From positions 1 through 57,863 of the forward strand of contig JANYAY010000085.1 of assembly GCA_025361065.1 (NCBI GenBank): a stretch of DNA of 57,863 nucleotides, given 5' to 3'. The DNA is from Deltaproteobacteria bacterium. GTDB lineage: Bacteria > Desulfobacterota > Syntrophia > Syntrophales > Smithellaceae. The position numbers and the translations under genes are program-made. Every line of letters begins with the position of its first letter. Positions within the stretch are counted from its first letter, which is position 1. Below the pieces are notes generated by a model. The model was given only the letters and a program-made list of their open reading frames with translations. It ran no database searches and was not told the origin of the DNA. Positions 35,689-44,086 of this stretch are shown here, piece by piece.

Positions 35689-36831
35689 TTAATAAGCCCA
35701 GAGTGACGCCAGGGTGTTGCTCAATACCTGCCTGGTTCCTCCGCCGCTGAGCACAACCATGGCATCCCGCAGATAACGTTGGGCATCGTATTCCATTGCA
35801 TAACCATAACCGCCGAAAATCTGGACACAGTGCAGTGATGCCTGGCGCGCCGCTGCGGTTGCCGCCAGTCGCGCCTGAATGATTTGGGCCAGGCAATCTT
35901 TTCCCTGATCGGCAAGAGACGCCGCCTGACAAGTCATCAGCTCAGCGATACGGACATGTTGGGCCATATCCACCAGAATTTCCTGGATGGCGCCGAACTT
36001 GATGATTGGCCGGCCGAACTGTGAGCGCTCTTTGGCATAATTGAGCGCATATTCATAAGCTCCCTTCGCCAGACCCATACCGCAGGCCGCCACAGCCAGA
36101 TGTTCGGCGCTCATGATCCTTTCGAATTTCTTTCGTTCTGCCGCTGCGTCGGCATCACCACCGAGGCGCTCACTTGCTCCCAAAGCAACAGAGCTCAGCG
36201 ACACCTCACAAAGGCTCATCCCGTGAAATCCAACCTGCGTAAGCGAGCGAACGGCGATCCCGGGGCTCTTCATATCGACCATCAGAAAAGCCGGAACACC
36301 TTCGGCACTGCCTATGGCAGCGCGGGTAATCATAAAAGCGGCACGATCGGCCAGGCGCACAAAAGTTTTTGTTCCGTCGAGAACCATCTGTTCACCGTCC
36401 GGCCGGGCCGTTGTTTTGTTGCCCGCTTCCTCATATCCCTGTCCCGGTTCCATCAGGGCGAGAGTAATCAGCGCTGATCCATCGATCACACCGGGAAGAT
36501 ATTTGTTCTTCTGCTCCTCGGTGCCCACATCGGCAATCACCTTGCCCCCGCAAAGGCTTTGGGTGGCAAAAGTTCCGGCCAGCGCGGGATAGATGGCCGC
36601 TAGTTCCGCCGTCACAAGCACCGCACCCAGGGTATTGGGGCCGCCGCCGCCATAGGCCTCGGGAACGGTTAACGCGCAGAGACCAATATCGGCCACATTG
36701 CTAAAGAGTTTCCCGGGGAATATTCCTTCTTCATCCATTTTTTTAATGGCTTCCCGATCACACTCTTTCGCCACAAACTTCTGTATCGTATCTTTAACAA
36801 ATCCCTGCTCTTCAGTCAGTGCGAAATCCAT
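35689..36831 (-). CDS. Acyl-CoA dehydrogenase
   Basis: A 380-residue flavoprotein that introduces a 2,3 double bond into acyl-CoA. Typical segments are VPEAYGGGG near residue 57, ALMEPGQGYEE near 125 and QIFGGYGYAMEYDAQRYLRDA near 345. The usual C-terminal catalytic glutamate (YEGT) is replaced by SGGGT. A glutamate is present at the isovaleryl/long-chain-type position (Glu243 in SAEHLAVA), so the enzyme can be active, probably on branched or bulky substrates. Electrons would go to ETF. It is 88 bases downstream of the ligase gene, with a hairpin in the gap. Confidence 0.88.
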   Translation of the reverse strand: MDFALTEEQGFVKDTIQKFVAKECDREAIKKMDEEGIFPGKLFSNVADIGLCALTVPEAYGGGGPNTLGAVLVTAELAAIYPALAGTFATQSLCGGKVIADVGTEEQKNKYLPGVIDGSALITLALMEPGQGYEEAGNKTTARPDGEQMVLDGTKTFVRLADRAAFMITRAAIGSAEGVPAFLMVDMKSPGIAVRSLTQVGFHGMSLCEVSLSSVALGASERLGGDADAAAERKKFERIMSAEHLAVAACGMGLAKGAYEYALNYAKERSQFGRPIIKFGAIQEILVDMAQHVRIAELMTCQAASLADQGKDCLAQIIQARLAATAAARQASLHCVQIFGGYGYAMEYDAQRYLRDAMVVLSGGGTRQVLSNTLASLWAY

Positions 36832-36866
36832 TTTTTATTCCTTTTCTCTTTACATTCTGAGTTCAG

Positions 36867-36894
36867 GAAGGCCGACCTTTGTCGGTCTGCCTTC
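36867..36894 (-). terminator. Hairpin between the acyl-CoA ligase and dehydrogenase genes
   Basis: An outer stem GAAGG/CCTTC and an inner stem CCGAC/GTCGG form a hairpin in the 88-base gap. It has no T-run on the minus strand, so it is more likely an mRNA-stability or partial attenuation element. Confidence 0.35.
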
Positions 36895-36919
36895 GCCATA
36901 TCCCCGAAAGGACAATTAT

Positions 36920-38503
36920 TTACACTTTACGATCCTGACCCTTCCAGAAGGGTGCCCGGATCTTTTTCTTATCAATCTTTCCCAGATTCGTCAGAGGAAT
37001 CTCCTCCCAGAATTCGACACTCTTGGGTGCAACAAGACTCCCTTTTTTCGACTTCACAAAACCGATTAACTCCTCTGCCGTAGCGGTCTTTCCCGGGTAC
37101 AGGACAACAATGGCTTTTACGAGTTCACCCCATTTGTCATCCGGCACACCAATAACCGCCGCATTCTTTACCGCCGGGTGTTCATGAAGGGTATCCTCAA
37201 TCTCCCGGGGGAAGATGTTGAAGCCGCCGCTGACGATCATGTCTTTGGAACGATCCACGATATAGAGATACCCTTCTTCATCGAACTTGCCCACATCACC
37301 GGTCCACAAAAAGCCGTTCCGGATCGTTTCGGCCGTCTGCTCGGGATTCTTGAGATAGCCGGACATCATGTTGATCGTCCGGCAGACGATATCGCCGGAT
37401 TCTCCACAGGGAACTTCTTTGCCGTCTTCCCCGATAATGCGAACGTCGGCCGACATCACCGGTCTGCCGCAAGATGTGTAAATCTTCATCCGCTTTTCCG
37501 GATCGGCAATGACATGTTCCTGGCGCGACAGGGCACTGATCATCATGGGAGTCTCTGTCTGGCCGAAGAGCTGAGTGAATATCGGACCCAGAGTATCTAC
37601 CGCCTGCTTCAGGCGCGCCGGGGCAATCGCGGAAGCACCGTAAATTACATTGCGCAGGCTCGTAAGGTCGTATTTCTTGAGATCCGGATTGTCGAGAAGA
37701 GCATAGAGCATCGTGGGCACAATGAAGGTAGACGTGATCTTTACCTTCTCCACCCGTTGCAGAAAGACTTTCGGATCGAAATGGTCATGGATCTCGCAGA
37801 TACCCCGTTTCAGCAGAATCGGCAGAATCAAACAACCTCCTGCATGGGTCAACGGCGTGGCAAAGGCAAATACCTCATCCCAATCCAGACCGAGATGCAA
37901 CATCTCGCTGATGAATGTTCCCACCCAGGTATTCTGGGTCAGCATAACCCCTTTGGGAAGGCCCGTCGTACCGCCGGTATAAAAGATGCCGACCAGATCC
38001 TCGCAATCATGCTCGACCTTGGGGACTTCCGGTGGATTTTTGTCAACAAGACTTTGCAGATGTTCATGGCCGGCCGGAACCACAGCCGGATCTTTGGCCA
38101 CACAAATGAAATGCTTGACTGTCTCGAGTGCGGGAATCATCTCCTGCACCCGGGCAATCATTTTCTCATGATAGACCAGTACTTTGCACTCGGACTGGTT
38201 CATCATGTAAATGTGATCCTTGGAATTGAGCAGTACGGCCAGAGGTACACGAACCATCCCCAGCTTGCCCAGGGCGTACTCCGAGAAAATGTACTCCGGA
38301 CAGTTGGCCATAAGAAAACCCGCCCGATCGCCCTTCTTCAGCCCCATTGTATTCATGGCGTTCGCCAGCGAATAAGCCTTCTTCTGGAGGTCATCGTAGG
38401 TATATTTTTCATCGTTGAAAATAATAGCGGTATTCTGCCGGAAGGCTGCGACCGAGCGGTCATAAAGATCGGCACAGCTGATGCCGTGAAACATTGTGGT
38501 CAT
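36920..38503 (-). CDS. AMP-dependent acyl-CoA ligase
   Basis: About 527 residues, shorter than the FadD-type paralogues and closer to benzoate/cyclohexanecarboxylate or medium-chain ligases. Start MTTMFHG is chosen because AGGAGG lies 7 bases before it. Motifs are FYTGGTTGLPKGVMLT near residue 180, LFGQTETP near 325, FLWTGDVGKFDEEG near 405 and VDRSKDMIVSGGFNIFPREIE near 422. The sequence ends with the IRAPFWKG lysine region. It probably activates the acid that enters this pathway. The gap to the FadB-like gene is filled by a repeat family 3 element. Confidence 0.88.
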   Translation of the reverse strand: MTTMFHGISCADLYDRSVAAFRQNTAIIFNDEKYTYDDLQKKAYSLANAMNTMGLKKGDRAGFLMANCPEYIFSEYALGKLGMVRVPLAVLLNSKDHIYMMNQSECKVLVYHEKMIARVQEMIPALETVKHFICVAKDPAVVPAGHEHLQSLVDKNPPEVPKVEHDCEDLVGIFYTGGTTGLPKGVMLTQNTWVGTFISEMLHLGLDWDEVFAFATPLTHAGGCLILPILLKRGICEIHDHFDPKVFLQRVEKVKITSTFIVPTMLYALLDNPDLKKYDLTSLRNVIYGASAIAPARLKQAVDTLGPIFTQLFGQTETPMMISALSRQEHVIADPEKRMKIYTSCGRPVMSADVRIIGEDGKEVPCGESGDIVCRTINMMSGYLKNPEQTAETIRNGFLWTGDVGKFDEEGYLYIVDRSKDMIVSGGFNIFPREIEDTLHEHPAVKNAAVIGVPDDKWGELVKAIVVLYPGKTATAEELIGFVKSKKGSLVAPKSVEFWEEIPLTNLGKIDKKKIRAPFWKGQDRKV

Positions 38504-38585
38504 AATATTCCTCCTCTTCTCGCCGGTCATCCGGATCGTCCGTTTCTAAAAAAGCGGGCGTCCGGCGGCTGACGATTCAGTTATT

Positions 38586-38710
38586 ATACCAAGTCGCATT
38601 CTTTGCCTAACTTTGTTGGCTGCGTCGTCGGCTTCTTCAGCGTATGTATAATACGCTTCCGGCGCCGTCTCCTTGCCGCCGCGTTATGCTTTGAATGCAC
38701 CGTGGTATTA
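38586..38710 (+). repeat. Repeat family 3, copy A, MITE-like, ending in the fadB-like stop codon
   Basis: A 123-base element bounded by imperfect terminal inverted repeats (ATACCAAGTCGCATTC... and ...GGTAT) with conserved internal sequence CTAACTTTGTTGGC, GTCGTCGGCTTCTTCA and the small hairpin CGTATGTATAATACG. Its right end overlaps the TAA stop of the FadB-like gene (38708-38710). Copy B at 51178-51300 is the reverse complement. Confidence 0.85.
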
Positions 38711-40717
38711 TTTATAAAATTTCTTTCCATAGAGCTTCTCGCTCAAGCCGATAAGATCGGCCCATTTCATCGGACCACCCTTGTCGGAAGGAAAGCCGAT
38801 TCCCCAAATGGCGCCGATATCGATCGACCGGGGGTCGCTAACTACCTTCTTCTGCAAGAGCTCATATCCGGTTTGGACAAAGGGGGTGAAGAGCATTTCC
38901 TGCAGCTCGGCTGCGGAATACTCCTTTTGTTTATTGTCCGGGTTGATCAGGGGCAGAGCCTCCGGATCGGGGGCTCCTTCCTTTGTATAAAATCCCTTGC
39001 CGTTCTTGTTGCGTCCGTAACGGCCGGCCTTGTAAATATTTTCCAGAGCAGCAGGCGGCACCATTCCCAGAGATTTCGTCAGGACGAGATAAGAGACGTC
39101 GATCCCGACTTCATCGGTCAGGCGAATGGGTCCAACCGGCAGGCCGAACTTCATCATGGCGGCATCGATTTTTTCCATTGCCACACCTTCCGCCAGGAGT
39201 TCAAAGGATTTGATAAAGTAGGGGAAGAGCATCGCATTGACCACAAACCCGGGGTTGTCGTTGCAGACGACCGGGCGCTTGCCCAGGGCAGCACAAACCG
39301 CCAGCATGTTGTTCACTGCGTCGTCGCTGGTCGCTTTGCCCCGGATCACCTCCAGGAGCTCCATCATCCAGACCGGGGAAAAGAAGTGGGCGCCGATAAA
39401 ACGCTCCGGATTCAGGACGCTTCCCGCGAGCTTATCTACCGGCAGACTCGATGTATTCGTCGCCAGGAGGCAGTCTTTCGCCACAACCTGGCACAGTTCC
39501 TTGTAAACTTTATCCTTGATGGCGGGATCTTCGAAGACGGCCTCGATAACGACATCGACATCCTTAAAATCATCCGTCCATTCCGCCACCGGTTTCACCA
39601 GGGCCATAAGACTATCGACTGTGTCCTTCAGACGGTTCTTTGCCGCCATCCCTTCCAGAATCTTGCGCACGAATCCCATTCCCGGCTCCAGGGCCTCGGG
39701 AACATCTTTGACGATGACCGGAAGCTTGGTCCGGGTAATTATATTGATTATGATCCCGCGCCCCATCGTGCCGAATCCGAGAACACCGAATTTCCGGATG
39801 GGTTTGGGTTCGAAGCCTTTGGGAATCATTGCCTTCGGTTTGTCGGACATGGTTTTCAGGAAGAACGTGTTGATCGTCCCCTTGGATTCAGGAGCCTTCA
39901 GTGCTTCGATAAAACAATCAGTTTCGATCTTCAGACCTTGTTCAATCGGCACCTTCAAGCCTTCGCTCATGGCCTTGAGGGCCAGCATCGGTGCCGGAAT
40001 TGCCCTGCCCCGTGTAGCCTTCAGAACATTCTTCTTCGCCGCCTCCAGGGCGGCATCCAGAGCGGACAGGTCCGGTTTCGCCCGCTTTAATCCGGCCTTA
40101 CCGGCAATGATTTCCGCAAGCATTTCTTTTGCTTTCGCCAGCAGGTCGTCGCCCTCCGGAATGATCCGGTCGATCATGCCGGCTTCCAGGGCCTTAGCCG
40201 CGGGCAGGACAGCGCCGCGGGGAATAAAATCCAGGGCCGGATAGCCGATCAGCCGGGGAAGACGCTGCGTGCCTCCCGCACCGGGAATTACACCCACATT
40301 ACACTCGGGCAGACCGATAGTCGTCCGCTTGCTGTCCGTGGCAATCCGTGCCGTCATCGTCAGGGCAAATTCGTAACCGCCCCCCATGCAGGGGCCATTA
40401 ATGGCGGCGACCGTAGGAATCCCCAGATTCTCCAGCCGGACGAACATCGAGTTGAATTCATCACATCCCCGACGGAAGTCATTGAGATCTTTCTCCGCAC
40501 CCAACATGTTCAGATTGGCGCCGGCATGAAAATTCGATGCTTTACCGGAGATGAAGATCACTCCTTTATAGGCGCTTTTCTCTTTTTCCAAGAATGCCAG
40601 TGTAACGGCAAAATCCGCAATGGCTCCTTCCGTCCATGTATTCATCTGTTCGCCGGGTACATCAAACCGTACTACGGCTATACCATCCTGATTTTCACAG
40701 GCAAAAATCTGTCCCAT
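38708..40717 (-). CDS. Fused enoyl-CoA hydratase / 3-hydroxyacyl-CoA dehydrogenase (FadB/FadJ-like)
   Basis: About 669 residues; start MGQIFACEN chosen because GGGAGG precedes it. The N-terminal crotonase domain (about 1-190) has both catalytic glutamates, GGGYEFAL near residue 109 and GLPECNVG near 130. A linker leads to the dehydrogenase domain (about 300-660) with the NAD motif GFGTMGRGI near 312 and the catalytic region GAHFFSPVWMMELLEV near 430. It performs hydration and NAD-dependent oxidation in beta-oxidation. It is slightly shorter than typical FadB. The neighbouring thiolase-fold protein lacks the usual nucleophile, so the final cleavage step is not conventional here. Confidence 0.9.
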   Translation of the reverse strand: MGQIFACENQDGIAVVRFDVPGEQMNTWTEGAIADFAVTLAFLEKEKSAYKGVIFISGKASNFHAGANLNMLGAEKDLNDFRRGCDEFNSMFVRLENLGIPTVAAINGPCMGGGYEFALTMTARIATDSKRTTIGLPECNVGVIPGAGGTQRLPRLIGYPALDFIPRGAVLPAAKALEAGMIDRIIPEGDDLLAKAKEMLAEIIAGKAGLKRAKPDLSALDAALEAAKKNVLKATRGRAIPAPMLALKAMSEGLKVPIEQGLKIETDCFIEALKAPESKGTINTFFLKTMSDKPKAMIPKGFEPKPIRKFGVLGFGTMGRGIIINIITRTKLPVIVKDVPEALEPGMGFVRKILEGMAAKNRLKDTVDSLMALVKPVAEWTDDFKDVDVVIEAVFEDPAIKDKVYKELCQVVAKDCLLATNTSSLPVDKLAGSVLNPERFIGAHFFSPVWMMELLEVIRGKATSDDAVNNMLAVCAALGKRPVVCNDNPGFVVNAMLFPYFIKSFELLAEGVAMEKIDAAMMKFGLPVGPIRLTDEVGIDVSYLVLTKSLGMVPPAALENIYKAGRYGRNKNGKGFYTKEGAPDPEALPLINPDNKQKEYSAAELQEMLFTPFVQTGYELLQKKVVSDPRSIDIGAIWGIGFPSDKGGPMKWADLIGLSEKLYGKKFYK

Positions 40718-40743
40718 TGTTGATATCCTCCCTTTCTCGATTT

Positions 40744-41892
40744 TTACAGTCCGAACGTCTTGCAGATGATGTTCTTCTGGATCTGCGAAGTGCCGCCGCC
40801 GATGGAAAAAATAAGAATTTCTCTCAGGTTTCTCTGCATATCGCAATCCATCGAAGCGCCGCTGGCACCCAGGACGTTCATACCCTTCATGATAATGTGC
40901 TTGGCCGTTTCGGCGCAGAAGTACTTGGTCATCGAGGTTTCCCGCACCGGGTCCAATCCCTGAGCCTCTTTCCAGGCGGTACTGTAGGCCAGTACCTTCA
41001 TCGCCTCCAGTTCGGACGCCATCTCGGCGATGTCGTGCTGAATGGACTGCACATCCGTTGACGGACTAGTCCGCTGCATCTTCTCACGGGCGAACTTCAG
41101 AGCCTCATCGAACGAGGCCTGCGCCATCCCCAGTGTCATTGATGACAGAACGAGGCGCTCCTGGTTCAAAAGTTTCATCTCCTGCTTCCAGCCGTTATTG
41201 AGCCCCTTCTCTTCGCCGCCCAGAATGAAGCGCGGCAATACCCGGACGTTGTCATAGACTATTTCACAGGTATTGGAGCCGTGAAAGCCGAGCTTCTTGA
41301 TGCTTCTGGTGCTGAAACCTTCCAGGGACTTGTCAACGATAAACGACGTAATCCCATTGTATTTCGATTCGGCTGTCCGGGCGAAAGTCACCGCATAGGT
41401 CGAAACACCCGCACCGGTAATGAACATCTTGCCGCCATTAATCACATAATGCCCGTTATCGAAAAACGCCCGTGTTTTGATACTGGCGGCATCGGACCCG
41501 GCGTTCGGTTCCGTAATGGCAAAACTGAACATGATTTCGCCCCGGGCCAGTTTCGGCAGGAATTCATCCTTTTGTTCCTGATTACCGTTCACGCCGATAA
41601 TTTCATTGCCATACAAGAGGATGTTGCCCAGGTTCCAGCACAGCACCGGGAGTTTTTTCGCGACTTCCTCAAAGACGATCATCAGATCCATGATGTCGCC
41701 GCCCAGACCGCCGTAAGCCTCGGGTATATTGACTTTGGCCAGCCCCAGATCACAAAATTTCTTCACCAGGTCATGGGGAAATTCATCCTTTTCTTCAATT
41801 TCTCGGACCAAGGCCGGGGTAATATTGGTATCCACATATCCCCGCACCTTATCGCGCAATGCATTCTGTTTATCTGTAAAATTAAAATCCAC
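40744..41892 (-). CDS. Acyl-CoA dehydrogenase
   Basis: A 382-residue flavoprotein starting at GTG with GGGAGGAG about 8 bases upstream. Segments IPEAYGGLGG, FAITEPNAGSDA near residue 124 and the flavin/acyl region KMFITGAG are typical. The C-terminal YEGT motif is GGGTSQIQ, while Glu245 (in NQERLVLS) sits at the isovaleryl-CoA/long-chain dehydrogenase catalytic position. It probably works on branched or long acyl-CoA. It lies between the MaoC hydratase and FadB-like genes, in step order for beta-oxidation. Confidence 0.9.
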   Translation of the reverse strand: MDFNFTDKQNALRDKVRGYVDTNITPALVREIEEKDEFPHDLVKKFCDLGLAKVNIPEAYGGLGGDIMDLMIVFEEVAKKLPVLCWNLGNILLYGNEIIGVNGNQEQKDEFLPKLARGEIMFSFAITEPNAGSDAASIKTRAFFDNGHYVINGGKMFITGAGVSTYAVTFARTAESKYNGITSFIVDKSLEGFSTRSIKKLGFHGSNTCEIVYDNVRVLPRFILGGEEKGLNNGWKQEMKLLNQERLVLSSMTLGMAQASFDEALKFAREKMQRTSPSTDVQSIQHDIAEMASELEAMKVLAYSTAWKEAQGLDPVRETSMTKYFCAETAKHIIMKGMNVLGASGASMDCDMQRNLREILIFSIGGGTSQIQKNIICKTFGL

Positions 41893-41951
41893 TTTAGATC
41901 TCCTCCCGAAGATTTCCGTTCGGCCTTCCCCAAGTGGTCCGGCCGAATCGA

Positions 41952-42407
41952 TCAGGCGTTGGCAGCCTTCCGGTGCATGAGAAACTTCATATCGAGAACC
42001 ATGACGGCCTCGTCGCGCTGGTTCTTAATCGTATAGCGCCAAGTCTGCAATCCCTGCGACGGCTTACTCGTTTCCTTCCGCTCCACCACTTCCACATGGA
42101 CAGTAATCGTGTCCCCGAACTTGACCGGGGCCAGCATCCGCATTTTATCGGCGCCCATCCAGGCGATGATCGAGCTCCCCTCCACCTTCGCCAGACCAAC
42201 CATACCGACGGCCATGCCGAAAATCAAAGGACCATGGGCGATCCGTTCCTTGAAGACCGTCTTCGCACAATACTCAGCGTCCATATGCAGCGGGTAAAAA
42301 TCCATCGTCAGACCGGCCCAGTTCACCACGTGCGTTTCCGTTACCGTAATGGACAGCGTCTTGAAATTAAACCCGATATCAAAATCTTCGTAATATTTCT
42401 GTGTCAT
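41952..42407 (-). CDS. MaoC-like (R)-specific enoyl-CoA hydratase
   Basis: A 151-residue hot-dog-fold protein with the hydratase-2 motif MDFYPLHMD (Asp36, His41 as the catalytic pair) and RIAHGPLIFGMAVGM after it. Such proteins hydrate enoyl-CoA. In steroid side-chain degradation, MaoC (ChsH1) proteins act beside DUF35 (ChsH2) and thiolase-like aldolase (Ltp2) proteins, and the same three families are neighbours here. It lies 36 bases after the DUF35 gene and is probably cotranscribed. Confidence 0.87.
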   Translation of the reverse strand: MTQKYYEDFDIGFNFKTLSITVTETHVVNWAGLTMDFYPLHMDAEYCAKTVFKERIAHGPLIFGMAVGMVGLAKVEGSSIIAWMGADKMRMLAPVKFGDTITVHVEVVERKETSKPSQGLQTWRYTIKNQRDEAVMVLDMKFLMHRKAANA

Positions 42408-42443
42408 CGCTTACTCTCCTTAGAATAACCGTTCCCTATTTGC

Positions 42444-42863
42444 TTATTTGCTTACGGGACGGAACTTGGGAAGCTTAAACTCCTCATTGAGCGTCTCGAA
42501 CACCACCTCTACAGGCATGTCGCAACGCACATCCTGGGGCTTGCAACCAACTATATTGCTCAACATCTGAACACCTTCCGCCAGTTTCACCACCGCTACC
42601 ACATAAGGCAGGTCAACAATAAAAGCCGACGGGGGATTGCTCTCCACCACCGTGTAGGTATAAATGGTCGCTTTCCCCGACGCCTGAATCCACTCTATAT
42701 TGTCCGAAAAACAATTCGGACAGGCAATCCGCGGATAAAAAATATTCGTCCCACAGTCCTTGCAATGCTGAATCACCAGCTTATCTTCCCGGGCAGCATC
42801 CCAAAAGGGCTTCGCCCAGGGATTGACTACGGGAACCGGTTTTGGTTTTACGGGTGTATCCAT
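42444..42863 (-). CDS. DUF35 (OB-fold, zinc-ribbon) acyl-CoA-associated protein
   Basis: A 139-residue protein; start MDTPVKPKP chosen because AAAGGAGA lies 7 bases upstream and overlaps a weaker earlier ATG. It has a zinc ribbon CKDCGTNIFYPRIACPNC near residues 33-50 followed by an OB fold (GKATIYTYTVVE). DUF35 proteins bind thiolase-fold partners, as in Ltp2-ChsH2 and HMG-CoA synthase/thiolase complexes. Its gene sits 19 bases after the thiolase-fold gene, supporting such a complex here. Confidence 0.88.
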   Translation of the reverse strand: MDTPVKPKPVPVVNPWAKPFWDAAREDKLVIQHCKDCGTNIFYPRIACPNCFSDNIEWIQASGKATIYTYTVVESNPPSAFIVDLPYVVAVVKLAEGVQMLSNIVGCKPQDVRCDMPVEVVFETLNEEFKLPKFRPVSK

Positions 42864-42882
42864 CTTCGTATCTCCTTTCATC

Positions 42883-44067
42883 CTACGGAATCTCTGTTCC
42901 CAGAATTGTCACCTGGGCATCCATGTAGGTTCCTCCAACAGCCGTTTCCACGGCGAATTTAGCATTCTTTACCTGACGATCTCCGGCCTTGCCCATCAGC
43001 TGACGCACTGTCTCCACCATCAAAGCGCAGGCACCGCCCGCTCCCGTATGACCCTGGGAGAGCATCCCGCCATTGGTCGTCGTCGGCATCCTGCCTCCGG
43101 GCCACGTATCGCCCTTGAGGAACATCTCGCCGCCCTGACCACGCTCGGCAAAGCCCAGCTCTTCAAAGCCGATCATCTGATAGATAGGATAGGAATCATA
43201 AATCTCCGCAATATCCATGTCCTTAGGCGTAAGCCCCGCCATCTCGAACGCGGCCTTCCCCGCTCGCGCCCAGCCGAAACGTGACACATCCGACTCCTGG
43301 GAAAACACAAAGTGCGTCACCACACCTCCCTCGCCCAGCAGATACACCGGCTTCTCCGTAATAGCCCGGGCACGCTCCGCCGACGATATAATAAAGGCAC
43401 AGCCGCCGTCGAAGAGCATATTCGACATTTTCGCCCGCAGCGGCGTGGACAGCATTTTCGAGGCCATCACCTCTTCCAGCGTCAAAGGCTTCCGGAAAAA
43501 CGCATTCGGATTGAGTTCTGCCCATTTCCGGTTCGATACACAGACCGCCGCCATTTGCTCGTCCGTGCATCCAGTCTCATGCTTGTAACGCATTGTGGAC
43601 ATCGCCGCAATCGACGAATAGTGCTGGCCGAAAGGCACTTCCCACTCCGCAGAAATTCCCGCCTGGGCAAAAAGATCAATGCCGCCTTGAAGACTAACGC
43701 CCGTTCCCAGACGGTCGGCATGAACAAACAAAATCGTCGATGCCGCCCCACTGTTAATCAGGCTCGCCGCAATCTCCGTCGCGCAGGTACTGCTCGAACC
43801 ACCGGCGAATACCTGGCAGTTCTTCTTAACATTCTTCAGCCCCAGCTCTTCCACGATCCGGCAAGTCACCAGCTCCGTATTGAATGCCGGACTGAACAGT
43901 GCGGCACACGGCAGCACATAATCAATCTCATCCTTGTTTATCCCGGCATCACGTATCGCCAGCTTGGCGGATTCTATCGCATGATAGATCGCCGCCGTCT
44001 CCGGGAAGCGTCCCGTCGGCACCTCGCCGATTCCGATGAACGCCACTTTACCTTTCAATTTACTCAT
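42883..44067 (-). CDS. Thiolase-fold protein lacking the nucleophilic Cys (lipid-transfer/Ltp-like)
   Basis: About 394 residues; start MSKLKGK chosen for the AGGAGG 6 bases upstream. The fold is thiolase-like: the N-terminal half ends in the segment VFAGGSSSTCATEIAASLI, where a normal thiolase has its Cys just before GSG; here Ala88/Gly89 occupy that place. The C-terminal half has EIYDSYPIYQMIGFEELGF and GHTGAGGACALMVETVRQL. These features match non-decarboxylating Ltp-type proteins, some of which are retro-aldolases with DUF35 partners. The adjacent DUF35 and MaoC genes support that reading. Calling it acetyl-CoA acetyltransferase would be unsafe. Confidence 0.82.
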   Translation of the reverse strand: MSKLKGKVAFIGIGEVPTGRFPETAAIYHAIESAKLAIRDAGINKDEIDYVLPCAALFSPAFNTELVTCRIVEELGLKNVKKNCQVFAGGSSSTCATEIAASLINSGAASTILFVHADRLGTGVSLQGGIDLFAQAGISAEWEVPFGQHYSSIAAMSTMRYKHETGCTDEQMAAVCVSNRKWAELNPNAFFRKPLTLEEVMASKMLSTPLRAKMSNMLFDGGCAFIISSAERARAITEKPVYLLGEGGVVTHFVFSQESDVSRFGWARAGKAAFEMAGLTPKDMDIAEIYDSYPIYQMIGFEELGFAERGQGGEMFLKGDTWPGGRMPTTTNGGMLSQGHTGAGGACALMVETVRQLMGKAGDRQVKNAKFAVETAVGGTYMDAQVTILGTEIP

Positions 44068-44086
44068 GGTTGACCTCCTTACATGA

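Noticed and set aside
37178-38572. Long plus-strand frame opposite the acyl-CoA ligase
   Set aside because: Shadow of the ligase gene; no motif and no translation signal.
38603-40090. Long open frame on the plus strand opposite the FadB-like gene
   Set aside because: It lies entirely opposite a gene with intact catalytic motifs, has no ribosome binding site and shows no recognisable domain; it is a coding shadow.
42883-44067. Calling this gene acetyl-CoA C-acetyltransferase
   Set aside because: The nucleophilic Cys position holds Ala/Gly and the context is DUF35 plus MaoC.
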